A stretch of 64,000 nt of DNA from Acetobacteraceae bacterium (GCA_031291725.1 JARLIM010000021.1:1-64000), one strand, 5' to 3'. Positions 53,059-61,889 are shown, numbered from the stretch's first letter. The notes: generated from the letters alone by a model not told the origin. A program made the numbers and translations.

Positions 53059-54785
53059 GACTTCACCCTCGCCGCTGACAGGCGGGTGCGCCGCATGATG
53101 AACGATTGCTGCAAGATGGTCAGCGTATTGTTCCAACTCCAGTAGATCACCAAACCGGCCGGGAAATTCGCCAACATGAAGGTGAAGATCAGCGGCATGA
53201 ACTGGAACATCTTCGCCTGCACCGGGTCCGGCGGCGGCGGGTTCAACTTCTGCTGGAAGAACATCGTCGCCCCCATGATCAGCGGCCATGCGCCCAGATG
53301 CAGATAATGCGAGTAGATCGACGGATCGAACGGGATCAGCCCGAACAGGTTGAACACGTTGGTCGGGTCGATCACCGAAAGATCGTGAATCCAGCCGAAG
53401 AACGGTGCCTGACGCATCTCGATGGTGACGAAGATCACCTTATACAGCGAGAAGAAAATCGGAATTTGGATCAACATCGGCAAGCAACCGCTGGCCGGGT
53501 TCACTTTTTCCGACTTATACATCTGCATGATAGCTTGCTGCTGTTTGGCAGAGTCATCCTTGTATTGCTCTTTGATCAGGGCAATCTTCGGCGCCAACAG
53601 CTTCATCTTACTCATCGAGCGATAAGATTTGTTGGCCAACGGGAAAAACAGCAGCTTCAGGCAGAGCGTGAAGGCCATGATCGCGAGGCCGAAATTGCCC
53701 AGGATGCCGTTCAGCCAGTCGATTGCGAAGAAGAACGGTTTGGTGATGAAATAGAACCAACCGAAATCCACCGCCTTATCGAAATGCGGAATGTTGTCCT
53801 CGGCCTCGTAGCGGTCGAGCAGATGCACCTGCTTGGCTCCGGCGAACAGATGCAGGCGCTGCACACCTTCGGCACCCGCCGCCGCCGTGACGGGGTTCTT
53901 CGACAGAAAATCAACCTGATAGCGGTCGCCATTGTCAGAGATGTGGCGATAGGTGGCCACCTGCTCGGATTGCGAATCGGCAATCAGCGCGGTCAGCCAA
54001 TATTTATCGGTGAAGCCAGCCCACCCGCCGGTGGAGGTCTCCTGCAGGCCGATGCCGTCGTGCTGATCGCCCGCCTTCTTGTTGTCGGCGTATTTCTGCT
54101 CCTTGAGCGTGCCCCCCAGCACGCCGGTGAAGCCTTCATGCAGAACGTAATAGCCCGCCACTGTCGGCGTGTAATCGCGACGGATGCGGGCATAGGGGAA
54201 GAGCTGCACCGGGCTGCCGGTGTTGTTGATCACCTTCTGATCGATGGTGAACATGTAATCGGCATCCACCGCGATCACGATCTGAAACACCAGACCGGCA
54301 CCGTTATCCCATGACAGGGTCAGCGGCGAGGTGGCGCTCAACGTACCGCTCGACGCCCACAGCGTCTCATTGCTCGGCAGCGCCACATTGCCGCCGGGGG
54401 CCGCGGTCCAGCCGAACTGAACATAATATGGCTGCGCGTCGGTGCGGCGCTCCAGCAGGCGCACCAGCGGGGATTTCGGGTCACGCTCCTCGCGGAAATC
54501 GCGCAGCACCAGATCGTCCAGCTTGGCGCCGAGCAAGTTCACGCTGCCCTGCAGACGATTGGCCGTGAAGGCGGCGCGCGGGGCGGCCTCTTCGGATGCG
54601 ACCATCTCAGCCGACATCACCGCATGGCCAAGATCGGCCGCAGGTGTGCCCGGCGTGGGGATAGCGGCCGAAGCGGCCACCGGCGCGGTCGCAACCGGCG
54701 CGGGATGCTTGGGCATCAATGCCTGGAAACCAAGCAGGATCGCGACCGACAGGGCGATCGCGAGCAACAGGCGTTTCTGGTCCAT
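53055..54785 (-). CDS. yidC: Membrane protein insertase YidC
   Basis: Inserts proteins into the inner membrane, alone or with Sec. The 576-residue protein has an N-terminal membrane anchor ('RLLLAIALSVAILLGFQALM'), a large periplasmic domain (about 60-340) and the conserved C-terminal membrane part with 'MYKSEKVNPASGCLPMLIQI' and 'FMLANFPAGLVIYWSWNNTL'. It has the Gram-negative layout. ATG 54785 overlaps the yidD stop by one base. It ends four bases inside the engB coding region. Confidence 0.95.
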   Translation of the reverse strand: MDQKRLLLAIALSVAILLGFQALMPKHPAPVATAPVAASAAIPTPGTPAADLGHAVMSAEMVASEEAAPRAAFTANRLQGSVNLLGAKLDDLVLRDFREERDPKSPLVRLLERRTDAQPYYVQFGWTAAPGGNVALPSNETLWASSGTLSATSPLTLSWDNGAGLVFQIVIAVDADYMFTIDQKVINNTGSPVQLFPYARIRRDYTPTVAGYYVLHEGFTGVLGGTLKEQKYADNKKAGDQHDGIGLQETSTGGWAGFTDKYWLTALIADSQSEQVATYRHISDNGDRYQVDFLSKNPVTAAAGAEGVQRLHLFAGAKQVHLLDRYEAEDNIPHFDKAVDFGWFYFITKPFFFAIDWLNGILGNFGLAIMAFTLCLKLLFFPLANKSYRSMSKMKLLAPKIALIKEQYKDDSAKQQQAIMQMYKSEKVNPASGCLPMLIQIPIFFSLYKVIFVTIEMRQAPFFGWIHDLSVIDPTNVFNLFGLIPFDPSIYSHYLHLGAWPLIMGATMFFQQKLNPPPPDPVQAKMFQFMPLIFTFMLANFPAGLVIYWSWNNTLTILQQSFIMRRTRLSAARVKS

Positions 54786-55039
54786 CAGGCGGATGTCCGG
54801 TGGTGAGAGGAACAACAGGCAGCGGGTACAGGATCATACCCGCCTTGGTGCCACGGGTTGCAGCGCAAGATGCGCCTCGTGGCAAGAGCCGTCCCGCGCA
54901 GGGCACCATGCGTGTGCAGAGCCTCAATCGCGTAATGGCTGCAACTTGGCTCGAACCGGCAATGGCTGCCGATCACCGCGCGCAGTGTGAGTTGGTAGAG
55001 CCGCACCAACGCGGCCAGCAGATTGCCGACGAGGGTCAT
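54785..55039 (-). CDS. yidD: Membrane protein insertion efficiency factor YidD
   Basis: A short membrane-associated factor that helps YidC. The 84-residue protein has the cysteine motif 'CRFEPSCSHYAIEALHTHG', which defines the family, and 'RCNPWHQGGYDPVP'. ATG 55039 overlaps the rnpA stop by 4 bp. The order rpmH-rnpA-yidD-yidC is the standard one. Confidence 0.92.
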   Translation of the reverse strand: MTLVGNLLAALVRLYQLTLRAVIGSHCRFEPSCSHYAIEALHTHGALRGTALATRRILRCNPWHQGGYDPVPAACCSSHHRTSA

Positions 55040-55425
55040 ACAACCCCCGCCTTGCCGAGCGAACGACGAATATCGTCGATCAGAGCGGCAAACGGACGCG
55101 AGCGGGTCGCATCGCGGCCGATCAAAACGAGATCAACGCTGCCCACATCAACCTCCCGCAACAGCAACCGCGCCGCTTCCTTCAGCCGACGCCGCGTGCG
55201 ATTGCGCACGACGGAATTGCCGACTTTTTTGGTGACGGTGAACCCCACTCGTGCGGGCAAACCATCATCGCGTCGCAGCGCCTGCAAAACGAGGCCATTG
55301 GCCACCGCCTTGCGCCCCTTCGAAGCCGCACGAAGAAACTCCGAGCGTTGCTTCAGACGTTGAGGGGCCGGTTTGGCAGCGGCCATATTGGGCTGATCGG
55401 GCGCCATGAGAGAGCGCGCCCGCAT
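55036..55425 (-). CDS. rnpA: Ribonuclease P protein component
   Basis: Protein subunit of RNase P, which trims tRNA 5' ends. The RNR signature is 'VVRNRTRRRLKEAARLLL', preceded by 'ARVGFTVTKKVGNS'. The start is uncertain: ATG 55425, 55407 and 55386 are all in frame, and none has a clear ribosome site. The first lies just after the rpmH stop. The mature core begins at 'RLKQRSEFLRAASKGRK'. Confidence 0.9.
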   Translation of the reverse strand: MRARSLMAPDQPNMAAAKPAPQRLKQRSEFLRAASKGRKAVANGLVLQALRRDDGLPARVGFTVTKKVGNSVVRNRTRRRLKEAARLLLREVDVGSVDLVLIGRDATRSRPFAALIDDIRRSLGKAGVV

Positions 55426-55428
55426 CAA

Positions 55429-55563
55429 TCAGGCAGAGAGCTTCGCGCGGCCCTTGGCGCGACGATTGGCGAGCACCTTGCGGCCGCCAACAGTTGCCAT
55501 GCGGGCGCGGAAACCATGCCGATGCTTGCGGACGAGTTTAGACGGCTGATACGTGCGCTTCAC
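55429..55563 (-). CDS. rpmH: Large ribosomal subunit protein bL34
   Basis: A 44-residue protein of the 50S subunit. It reads '[18 protein letters not shown]' at the start and '[15 protein letters not shown]' at the end, fully conserved. The start is a GTG at 55563 with a GGAGTG site. It is too short to stand out in a normal frame search but is unmistakable. It opens the rpmH-rnpA-yidD-yidC-engB run behind a good promoter. Confidence 0.95.
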   Translation of the reverse strand: MKRTYQPSKLVRKHRHGFRARMATVGGRKVLANRRAKGRAKLSA

Positions 55564-55646
55564 GGCGACACTCCACACTGATCAAGGGGCCTGCAAGCAG
55601 ACCACAACACAACAACCCCGACTTTCGTGGGGCACGAGAGGCCGGG

Positions 55647-55676
55647 CTTATAGAGCCCTGAGCCGGCTTGCGTCAA
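55647..55676 (-). promoter_or_regulatory. Sigma-70 type promoter of the rpmH operon
   Basis: On the minus strand TTGACG (55671-55676) is followed by TATAAG (55647-55652) after 18 bases. This gives a leader of about 75 bases before the rpmH GTG. Confidence 0.7.
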
Positions 55677-55740
55677 CCGCGCAGGCATGGCCTAAGCGAT
55701 TTGACGGTCTTCTCTGCCATATTCGGGACAGCTGCACGCC

Positions 55741-55929
55741 ATGAGCAACGATCCAACGCGTACTCTTTTGCACGATATGCGCAACGCCCTCGGCCCGGCG
55801 ATGCTGGTTGCCGAGCGGCTGACGATGCATGCCGATCCCGCGGTCAAACGCGCCGGCCAGGTCATTCTCGACTCGCTCGACGCCACCACCGCGCTGATGC
55901 GCCAATACCAGGCCAACAGCGCGCAATAA
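55741..55929 (+). CDS. Small protein resembling a histidine-kinase H-box helix
   Basis: A 62-residue protein, 'LLHDMRNALGPAMLVAERL' near the N-terminus. The His11-Asp-Met-Arg-Asn run resembles the phospho-acceptor box of histidine kinases (HExRN/HDxRN), followed by a second helix 'ALMRQYQANSAQ'. There is no ATPase domain. It could be an isolated dimerisation/phosphotransfer hairpin or a simple helical hairpin. It is divergent from rpmH and convergent with the CorC gene, whose stop lies 4 bases on. Real by its ordered sequence, but function unknown. Confidence 0.65.
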   Translation: MSNDPTRTLLHDMRNALGPAMLVAERLTMHADPAVKRAGQVILDSLDATTALMRQYQANSAQ

Positions 55930-55933
55930 CGCC

Positions 55934-57223
55934 CTACACCTCGTCTTGCGCCTCGCGCGTGGCGCGCACCCGATCCACTCGGCGTCCATCCATCTCGACA
56001 ACCTCGAACAGCCAGCCGCCGAACACAATTCGGTCGCCCTGACGCGGCACCCGGCGCAGCAGCGCCAGCACCAAACCGGCCAGAGTGTGATAGCTGCCCT
56101 CGGCAGGCAGATCCGGCAGATCGAGACGCGATTTGAGTTCATCAACCGGCATCATGCCATCAAGCTGATAGACGCCCAGCCGCTCCGATTCGGCCTGGGC
56201 ATCGACATCCTGTGCCGCCACCGCCTCCCCCACGATGGCCTCCAGAACGTCTGCCGCTGTCACCAAACCTTCAAAACTGCCGTATTCATCCATCACAAGT
56301 GCGAGACCCAGCGGGTCGGCTTTGAGCTGCTCCAGCGCGTCCATCGCCGTCACCGTATCCGGCATCACCAGCGGCTGACGCAGCACGGCGGCGATGGAGG
56401 GCGGTTTGCCGTCGAGCACGAGGTCAAGAATATCCTTGGCGAGCACAATGCCGACCACATTGTCGATTGACGAGTCGCAGACCACGAAGCGGGAATGGGC
56501 CGCGGCCTTGATGGCGGCGGCGATTTCCTCGGGCTTGTCGGTCCGGTCGATCCAGGAAAGCTCGGTGCGCGGTGTCATGATCGCCCGCACCGGCTTATCG
56601 GCCAGCCGCAGGACGCGCTCGATCATGTCGCGCTCCTCGGTCTCCAACACGCCGGTTTCCTCGCCTTCGACCAGCAATGCCTTCAATTCCTCTTCCGTGA
56701 CGGTGTTCGATTGCACGTCATGCACGCCGCCGAGTCGCAGGATCAACTGGGAAGAGGTGTTGAGCAGCCAGACAATCGGACGGGTGACGCGGGTGAGGGC
56801 GATCAACGGACGGGAGATCGTGGCGGCCACCTTCTCGGGATTGCGCAGGGCAATCTGCTTGGGCACCAACTCGCCCAGCACCAAGGTGAGATAGGTGATC
56901 ACCACCACCACCAGCGCCAGCGACAGCGTGTCGGCATAGGGCGCCAATTGCGGCACACCGGCAAGCACCGGCTCCAGACGCCCCGCCAATCTGGCGCCGC
57001 CGAACACACCGGAGAGAATGCCCACCGCCGTGATGCCCACCTGCACCGCCGGCAGAAAAAGCTGCGGATCGTCGGACAACACCCGCGCCTGCGCCGCACC
57101 GGCCAATCCCTTGCGCTCCAGCATGGCAATCCGCGTCCGGTTGACGGAGACAAGCGCCAATTCCCCCAAGGCAAACAAGCCGTTGAGCAGGATCAGCAAA
57201 AGGACAACAAAGATTTCAAGCAT
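55934..57223 (-). CDS. HlyC/CorC-type transporter protein (DUF21, CBS, CorC domains)
   Basis: A 429-residue membrane protein with an N-terminal DUF21 region of about four helices ('MLEIFVVLLLILLNGLFALG', 'LALVVVVITYLTLVLGELVP'), a pair of CBS domains ('VRAIMTPRTELSWIDRTDKP') and a C-terminal CorC_HlyC domain. The family is associated with magnesium or cobalt efflux. The old label hemolysin is not supported as a toxin. The start at 57223 was chosen because residues upstream of it have no membrane character. Confidence 0.88.
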   Translation of the reverse strand: MLEIFVVLLLILLNGLFALGELALVSVNRTRIAMLERKGLAGAAQARVLSDDPQLFLPAVQVGITAVGILSGVFGGARLAGRLEPVLAGVPQLAPYADTLSLALVVVVITYLTLVLGELVPKQIALRNPEKVAATISRPLIALTRVTRPIVWLLNTSSQLILRLGGVHDVQSNTVTEEELKALLVEGEETGVLETEERDMIERVLRLADKPVRAIMTPRTELSWIDRTDKPEEIAAAIKAAAHSRFVVCDSSIDNVVGIVLAKDILDLVLDGKPPSIAAVLRQPLVMPDTVTAMDALEQLKADPLGLALVMDEYGSFEGLVTAADVLEAIVGEAVAAQDVDAQAESERLGVYQLDGMMPVDELKSRLDLPDLPAEGSYHTLAGLVLALLRRVPRQGDRIVFGGWLFEVVEMDGRRVDRVRATREAQDEV

Positions 57224-57396
57224 GTGATCGCAGGCCAGTTCGACATAAGCCAGGGCCGCAGCCAGCCCCGGACGGACAGCCCCAGCATACACATAGACGT
57301 GCCGTGGCAGAACGATATCTACCCCAACGTCCCCCTGTTCCGACAGCCACGGCAGCCCCGCCGCAACGATGGCGGTTCATGAATAAGACGTTAAAA

Positions 57397-57449
57397 TTTG
57401 TCTCGATTTTTGAGACGATATCGGATATTTGTCTCATTAATTGAGAATT
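57397..57449. promoter_or_regulatory. AT-rich region with two related inverted repeats
   Basis: Two elements occur in the only strongly AT-rich stretch nearby. GTCTCgatttttGAGAC covers 57400-57416, and TCTCAttaatTGAGA covers 57432-57446. Both are preceded by TTTGTCTC, repeated 31 bases apart (57397 and 57428). They lie 23-70 bases upstream of the small ORF at 57469 and look like tandem binding sites for a dimeric regulator. Confidence 0.5.
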
Positions 57450-57468
57450 TTCACTGGAACACCTGATC

Positions 57469-57753
57469 ATGACCGTCCAAGCGAACGCAGAGATCATCCC
57501 CTTCCCCAGTCGCCTTGCCCCGCCTTCCACGCCTTCCACGCCGCCCGTCATTCCATCTCAGCCTGCGGCGTCTGACCGTCTGAGTCGGGCCTTGGCCGAT
57601 TTGGCGGCGGCCCAAGCCGAGCAACAGGCGGCTCTGCTGCGCTGGCGTGCGGCATTGGCCGAACTGCAAACCGGCGTGCAGGGGCTCGGCGCGTCGCTGC
57701 GCGGATATGCGCACGTGCTTTCTGAGATTGCGCCCTCCGCCAGCCCAAGCTAG
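57469..57753 (+). CDS. Small hypothetical protein, 94 aa
   Basis: No function recognised. A proline-rich N-terminus with 'AEIIPFPSRLAPP' leads to a helical C-terminal half, 'ALADLAAAQAEQQAALLRWR' and 'LQTGVQGLGASLRGYAHVL', that could form a coiled coil. From memory, similar small proteins with an 'IPFP' start occur in Acetobacteraceae. It sits behind an AT-rich region with inverted repeats and ahead of the acetyltransferase gene. It appears real because of its biased, ordered composition. Confidence 0.6.
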   Translation: MTVQANAEIIPFPSRLAPPSTPSTPPVIPSQPAASDRLSRALADLAAAQAEQQAALLRWRAALAELQTGVQGLGASLRGYAHVLSEIAPSASPS

Positions 57754-57834
57754 GGATCTTGTCAGGCGCAAGATCGGGACATCGATGACAAGGTGCGGCG
57801 GCATATCGGCGTGGCGCGCGGGTGGCAGGGCGTA

Positions 57835-58380
57835 ATGTTGCGCACCCATCGCCTGATCCTGCGTCCCTGGCGTGAGGAAGATCTGCCCTTGGTGGCCGAG
57901 ATCACCGCCGATCCCGAGGTGATGCGCTTCTTCCATCTCACCCGCACGCGGGCGCAATCCGATGCCTGGGTGGCGCGCACACAGGCGCATCTGCAGGCTC
58001 ACGGATTCGGCCTGTGGGCGGTCGAAGCGCCCGCCGTTTCGCCGTTCATCGGCTTCGTCGGCTTGTCCACCGTGCCCGACAGCCTACCCTGCGCACCTGC
58101 GGTGGAAGCCGTGTGGACCTTGGGGCGGGATTATTGGCAGAAGGGCTATTGCACCGAGGCGGCAAAGGCGATCATTACGGATGGCTTCACCCGTTTGGGG
58201 CTAGCGGAAATCGTCGCCATGACGGCACAAGCCAACACGCCATCACAGGCTGTGATGCGTAAGCTTGGAATGATTCGCGACATGTCCGGTGATTTTGGCC
58301 ACCCCTTTGTTCCAGCGTCGCATCCCATGCATGACCATGTGCTATATCGATTGAATCGTGCGGATGGAGTGCCGTCGTGA
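57835..58380 (+). CDS. GNAT-family N-acetyltransferase
   Basis: A 181-residue acetyltransferase of the RimJ/RimL type ('LRTHRLILRPWREEDLPLVA' at the start and 'EAVWTLGRDYWQKGYCTEAA' at the acetyl-CoA loop). The closing 'ANTPSQAVMRKLGMIRDMSG' is typical. The substrate cannot be read: it could be a protein N-terminus, an antibiotic or an amine. ATG 57835 has an AGGG site. Its stop overlaps the start of the deacetylase gene by 4 bp (GTGA), so acetylation and deacetylation may be coupled. Confidence 0.87.
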   Translation: MLRTHRLILRPWREEDLPLVAEITADPEVMRFFHLTRTRAQSDAWVARTQAHLQAHGFGLWAVEAPAVSPFIGFVGLSTVPDSLPCAPAVEAVWTLGRDYWQKGYCTEAAKAIITDGFTRLGLAEIVAMTAQANTPSQAVMRKLGMIRDMSGDFGHPFVPASHPMHDHVLYRLNRADGVPS

Positions 58381-59405
58381 AGGTGTTCTGGGACCCGGTG
58401 CAAATGCAGCATGCACCGAAATTCTTTTTGCAGCGCGGCCATGTGCGCCGAAACTTCGAAGTTCCGGCGCGGGCTGAAGTGCTGTTGGCGGCGTGCCATG
58501 ATATGGGGCTGACCGTCGAAATCCCGGCGCAGGTGGAGCGGGCGGCGCTGGAGGGTGTGCACAGCGCGGCCTATCTCGATTTTCTGCGCGATCTGCCGGG
58601 TCAATGGGCGGCCTTGCCCGATCACGGCCCAGAGGCGGTGCCGAATATTCATCCTTCGCCGGAAATGTTCGCCAACGGCGCGCGCATGCCCGTCAATGTG
58701 GTCGGCCAGCTTGGCTGGTACACTGCGGACACCTCCTGCCCGATTTCCGCGACCACCTGGCCCGCTGCCCTTGCCGCCGCCTCCTGCGCGCTGGCCGCGG
58801 CGGATTATGTCTCCGCCCAGGGCCGCATCGCCTATGCGCTCTGCCGTCCGCCCGGCCACCACGCCTATCCCGCGCGGGCGGGCGGGCATTGCTACCTCAA
58901 CAACGCCGCCCTGGCAGCCCAGCGCCTGCGCGACAACGGTGCGGCACGGGTGGCCATCCTCGATCTGGACAGCCATCACGGCAACGGCACGCAGAGCATC
59001 TTCTGGAGCCGGTCGGACGTGCTGTTCGCCTCCATCCACGGCGATCCCAATCAGTATTACCCCTGGTATGTCGGCCACGCCCATGAGCGCGGCGGCGGGC
59101 GCGGCTTTGGCTGCAATCTGAACCTGCCCTTGGCGCGTGGGGCGGACGATCTGGATTGGCTGACCGCCCTTGAGCACGCCATCGCCGCCATTCGCAGCTT
59201 CGGCACCGATGCGCTGGTGGTCAGCCTGGGCTTTGACGCCTCGCTGCATGAGCCGCTGCAATTCTTCCACGTCACCGACGACGCCTTCAGCCGTGCCGGC
59301 GAACAGGTGGCGGCGTTGAAGATGAAAACCGTGCTGGTGCAGGAAGGCGGCTATGCCACCGGCCAGATTGGCGCATTGCTCAAGCGTTTCCTGAGCATTT
59401 TCTGA
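58377..59405 (+). CDS. Histone deacetylase family protein, acetylpolyamine amidohydrolase-like
   Basis: A 342-residue zinc hydrolase. The metal and catalytic motifs are 'RPPGHHAYPARAGGHCYLNN' (tandem His), 'LDLDSHHGNGTQSIFW' (zinc Asp and His) and 'SLGFDASLHEP' (zinc Asp). The overall length and pattern match acetylpolyamine amidohydrolases better than histone-type enzymes. It probably removes acetyl groups from polyamines. The start is a GTG at 58377 that overlaps the acetyltransferase stop. Confidence 0.88.
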   Translation: MKVFWDPVQMQHAPKFFLQRGHVRRNFEVPARAEVLLAACHDMGLTVEIPAQVERAALEGVHSAAYLDFLRDLPGQWAALPDHGPEAVPNIHPSPEMFANGARMPVNVVGQLGWYTADTSCPISATTWPAALAAASCALAAADYVSAQGRIAYALCRPPGHHAYPARAGGHCYLNNAALAAQRLRDNGAARVAILDLDSHHGNGTQSIFWSRSDVLFASIHGDPNQYYPWYVGHAHERGGGRGFGCNLNLPLARGADDLDWLTALEHAIAAIRSFGTDALVVSLGFDASLHEPLQFFHVTDDAFSRAGEQVAALKMKTVLVQEGGYATGQIGALLKRFLSIF

Positions 59406-59490
59406 GCTATTCTCGCCCGCCCACGCCGATTTCGCAGTGCGTTAACAGCCAAATCACCGCGCCCGCGCAGCGCTAGGCCAGTCTGCCGGC

Positions 59491-60387
59491 ATGACCAAAA
59501 CGCCCGGACTGCTCGACCAGATGCTCGCCCGCCTGCGCGGCCAGCAACACGACCCGATCTCCTACACCCAGCCCGCGGCCTCCCACCGTGCGCGTGGGTT
59601 CGGTGAGGGCAATGCGGCGCTGCATCGCGGCAGGCTCACCGAAATCGAGGATGAGCCGGAGGTGGTGCAGCTCTCCAACATCAACCCGGCACCGCCCGAT
59701 CTGCCCTTCCCCAGCACTGGCCCACGCGGTCATCGCAGCCGGATGCGCACGCGGGTGCTGGAGCATGGGGCGGGCAATTTGGCCGATTACGAATTGCTCG
59801 AAATGCTGCTGTTTTTCGCCTTCAAAACCGGCGACACCAAGCCGCTGGCGAAATCGCTGATCAACCGCTTCGGCAGCTTCGCGGCCCTGCTCTGCGCCCC
59901 CGCCGATCAATTGCTCGAAAATAGCGGCCTCGGCCCGCATTCCGTCGTCGCGCTGAAACTGGTGCAAGACGCCGCCCTTCGCCTGGCGCGTGCCGAGGTG
60001 ATGGACAAGCCGGTTCTGAACAACTGGGACCGGCTGATGGACTACCTGACCGCCATGCTGGCGCGCGAAAAGGTGGAGCAATTCCATATCCTGTTCCTCG
60101 ACCCGCGCAACCGCCTGATCGCAGACGAGGCGCAGGCGCGCGGCACGGTGGACCACACGCCGGTCTATCCGCGCGAAGTGGTCAAGCGCGCGCTCGAACT
60201 GCACGCCACCGCCCTCATCCTGGTGCACAACCACCCCTCAGGCGACCCCACCCCCTCACGCCCCGACATCGAGATGACGGCTGAGATCAAGGAGGCCGCC
60301 CGCGTGCTCGGCGTGGTGCTGCATGACCATGTGATCGTCGGCAATGGACGCTGCCTGAGTTTCAGGCGGGAGGGGCTGCTGACGTGA
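59491..60387 (+). CDS. radC: RadC/JAB-domain protein
   Basis: A 298-residue protein with a helix-hairpin-helix region ('NRFGSFAALLCAPADQLLEN') and a C-terminal JAMM metalloprotease-like domain, with 'HNHPSGDPTPSRPD' (His-x-His, Ser and Asp). The N-terminal 80 residues are a variable extension. The family was once called a DNA repair protein, which is not well supported. It overlaps comM by 4 bp (GTGA). Confidence 0.9.
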   Translation: MTKTPGLLDQMLARLRGQQHDPISYTQPAASHRARGFGEGNAALHRGRLTEIEDEPEVVQLSNINPAPPDLPFPSTGPRGHRSRMRTRVLEHGAGNLADYELLEMLLFFAFKTGDTKPLAKSLINRFGSFAALLCAPADQLLENSGLGPHSVVALKLVQDAALRLARAEVMDKPVLNNWDRLMDYLTAMLAREKVEQFHILFLDPRNRLIADEAQARGTVDHTPVYPREVVKRALELHATALILVHNHPSGDPTPSRPDIEMTAEIKEAARVLGVVLHDHVIVGNGRCLSFRREGLLT

Positions 60388-61889
60388 CGGTCGCCCGCAT
60401 CAACACGTTCAGCTTCGCCGGAATCGAGGCGCTGAAGGTGGAGGTGCAGGTGCAGATATCCTCCGGCCTGCCGAATTTTCTTGTCGTGGGCCTGCCAGAC
60501 AAAGCGGTGGGCGAAGCGCGCGAGCGGGTTCGGTCGGCGCTGACGTCGATGGGCTTGTCGCTGCCGCCCAAACGCATCGTCATCAACCTCGCCCCCGCCG
60601 ATATGCTCAAGGAAGGCTCGCATTTCGACCTGCCGATCGCGTTGGCCGTGTTGGCGGCGATGGATGTGGTGCCGATGGAGGAGGCCGGGGAATTCGCCGC
60701 CTTGGGGGAGTTGTCGCTCGATGGCCGCCTGCATCCGGTGGCCGGTGTGTTGCCTGCGGCGATTGCGGCGGGGGCGGCGGATTTGGGGTTGATCTGCCCG
60801 CAATCGCAGGGCGGTGAGGCGGCATGGGCGGGCGATGTGGATATTCTGGCGCCGCCTGATTTACTCGCCCTGATCAACCATTTTCGCGGCACCCAATTGC
60901 TCAGCCGCCCTCAACCCGGCGACATCGCAACGGTAGAGGTCGCCGCCGATCTGACGCAGGTGCGTGGGATGGACTCCGCCCGTCGCGCATTGGAAATCGC
61001 CGCCGCCGGGGCGCATAATTTGCTGTTGATCGGCCCGCCCGGTGCCGGAAAATCCATGCTCGCCGCCCGTCTGCCCGGCTTGCTGCCCGATTTGACGCCA
61101 CGTGAGGCGTTGGAAGTGTCGATGGTGCATTCGGTTGCAGGGCTTCTCGACGGGGGCCGATTGGTGCAGCGCCCTCCCTTTCGTGAGCCGCATCACTCCG
61201 CCAGCCAAGCGGCGATTGCCGGTGGCGGCACGCGGGCGAAACCCGGCGAGGTGTCACTTGCGCATCGTGGCGTGTTGTTTCTTGATGAATTGCCGGAATT
61301 CCCCCGCGCGGCGCTGGAATCGCTGCGTCAGCCGATGGAGAGCGGCCACACCACCGTCTCCCGCGCCGCCGCCCACATCACCTATCCGGCGCGCTTCCAA
61401 CTGATCGCGGCCATGAACCCATGCCGCTGCGGCCATCTGGGCAATCCGGCGCGCGAATGCGGGCGGGCGCCGCGCTGTGGCGAGGATTACCAGGGCAAGA
61501 TCAGCGGCCCCCTGCTCGACCGCATCGACATCGTCCTGGAAGTCCAACCCATCCCGCCGGCCACCTTGGCGCGTGCCGGTGTAGGCGAGCCATCGGCCAT
61601 CGTGGCGGCCCGCGTGCAGGCGGCACGGGATCGGCAGCGGGCGCGGGAGGGGGGATTGTCGAACGCCGAAGTGCCACTGGCCGCCATTCGCACCAATGAG
61701 GAGGCCCGCGCCTTGATCGAGAAAGCCGCCGAAAAACTGCACCTCTCCGCGCGCGGCTTCACCCGTGCCCTCCGCGTGGCCCGCACAATTGCCGACCTCG
61801 CCGGAGACGACATCGTGGGCAGGGCGCATGTGGCGGAGGCGTTGAGTTACCGGCTGCGGCGTTTCGGAAACATGCAATTGCCGCCATAG
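60384..61889 (+). CDS. comM: YifB/ComM-family Mg-chelatase-like AAA+ ATPase
   Basis: A 501-residue AAA+ protein related to ComM, a hexameric helicase that speeds branch migration during natural transformation. It has the N-terminal ChlI-like domain ('[20 protein letters not shown]'), Walker A '[16 protein letters not shown]' near residue 215, Walker B '[12 protein letters not shown]' and a zinc-like cysteine cluster ('[20 protein letters not shown]'). GTG 60384 overlaps radC. The two may be used together in DNA processing; that is inference. Confidence 0.92.
   Translation: MTVARINTFSFAGIEALKVEVQVQISSGLPNFLVVGLPDKAVGEARERVRSALTSMGLSLPPKRIVINLAPADMLKEGSHFDLPIALAVLAAMDVVPMEEAGEFAALGELSLDGRLHPVAGVLPAAIAAGAADLGLICPQSQGGEAAWAGDVDILAPPDLLALINHFRGTQLLSRPQPGDIATVEVAADLTQVRGMDSARRALEIAAAGAHNLLLIGPPGAGKSMLAARLPGLLPDLTPREALEVSMVHSVAGLLDGGRLVQRPPFREPHHSASQAAIAGGGTRAKPGEVSLAHRGVLFLDELPEFPRAALESLRQPMESGHTTVSRAAAHITYPARFQLIAAMNPCRCGHLGNPARECGRAPRCGEDYQGKISGPLLDRIDIVLEVQPIPPATLARAGVGEPSAIVAARVQAARDRQRAREGGLSNAEVPLAAIRTNEEARALIEKAAEKLHLSARGFTRALRVARTIADLAGDDIVGRAHVAEALSYRLRRFGNMQLPP

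Noticed and set aside
53059-53289. EngB start at ATG 53289
   Set aside because: The first 77 residues are out-of-frame yidC sequence with no EngB similarity, so it would overlap yidC by 235 bases.
55564-55740. Possible replication origin next to rpmH
   Set aside because: rpmH is often near dnaA, but no DnaA gene and no TTATCCACA-like boxes were found here.
58146-59270. Minus-strand frame opposite the acetyltransferase and deacetylase genes
   Set aside because: It crosses two well-supported plus-strand genes and has no recognisable domain.
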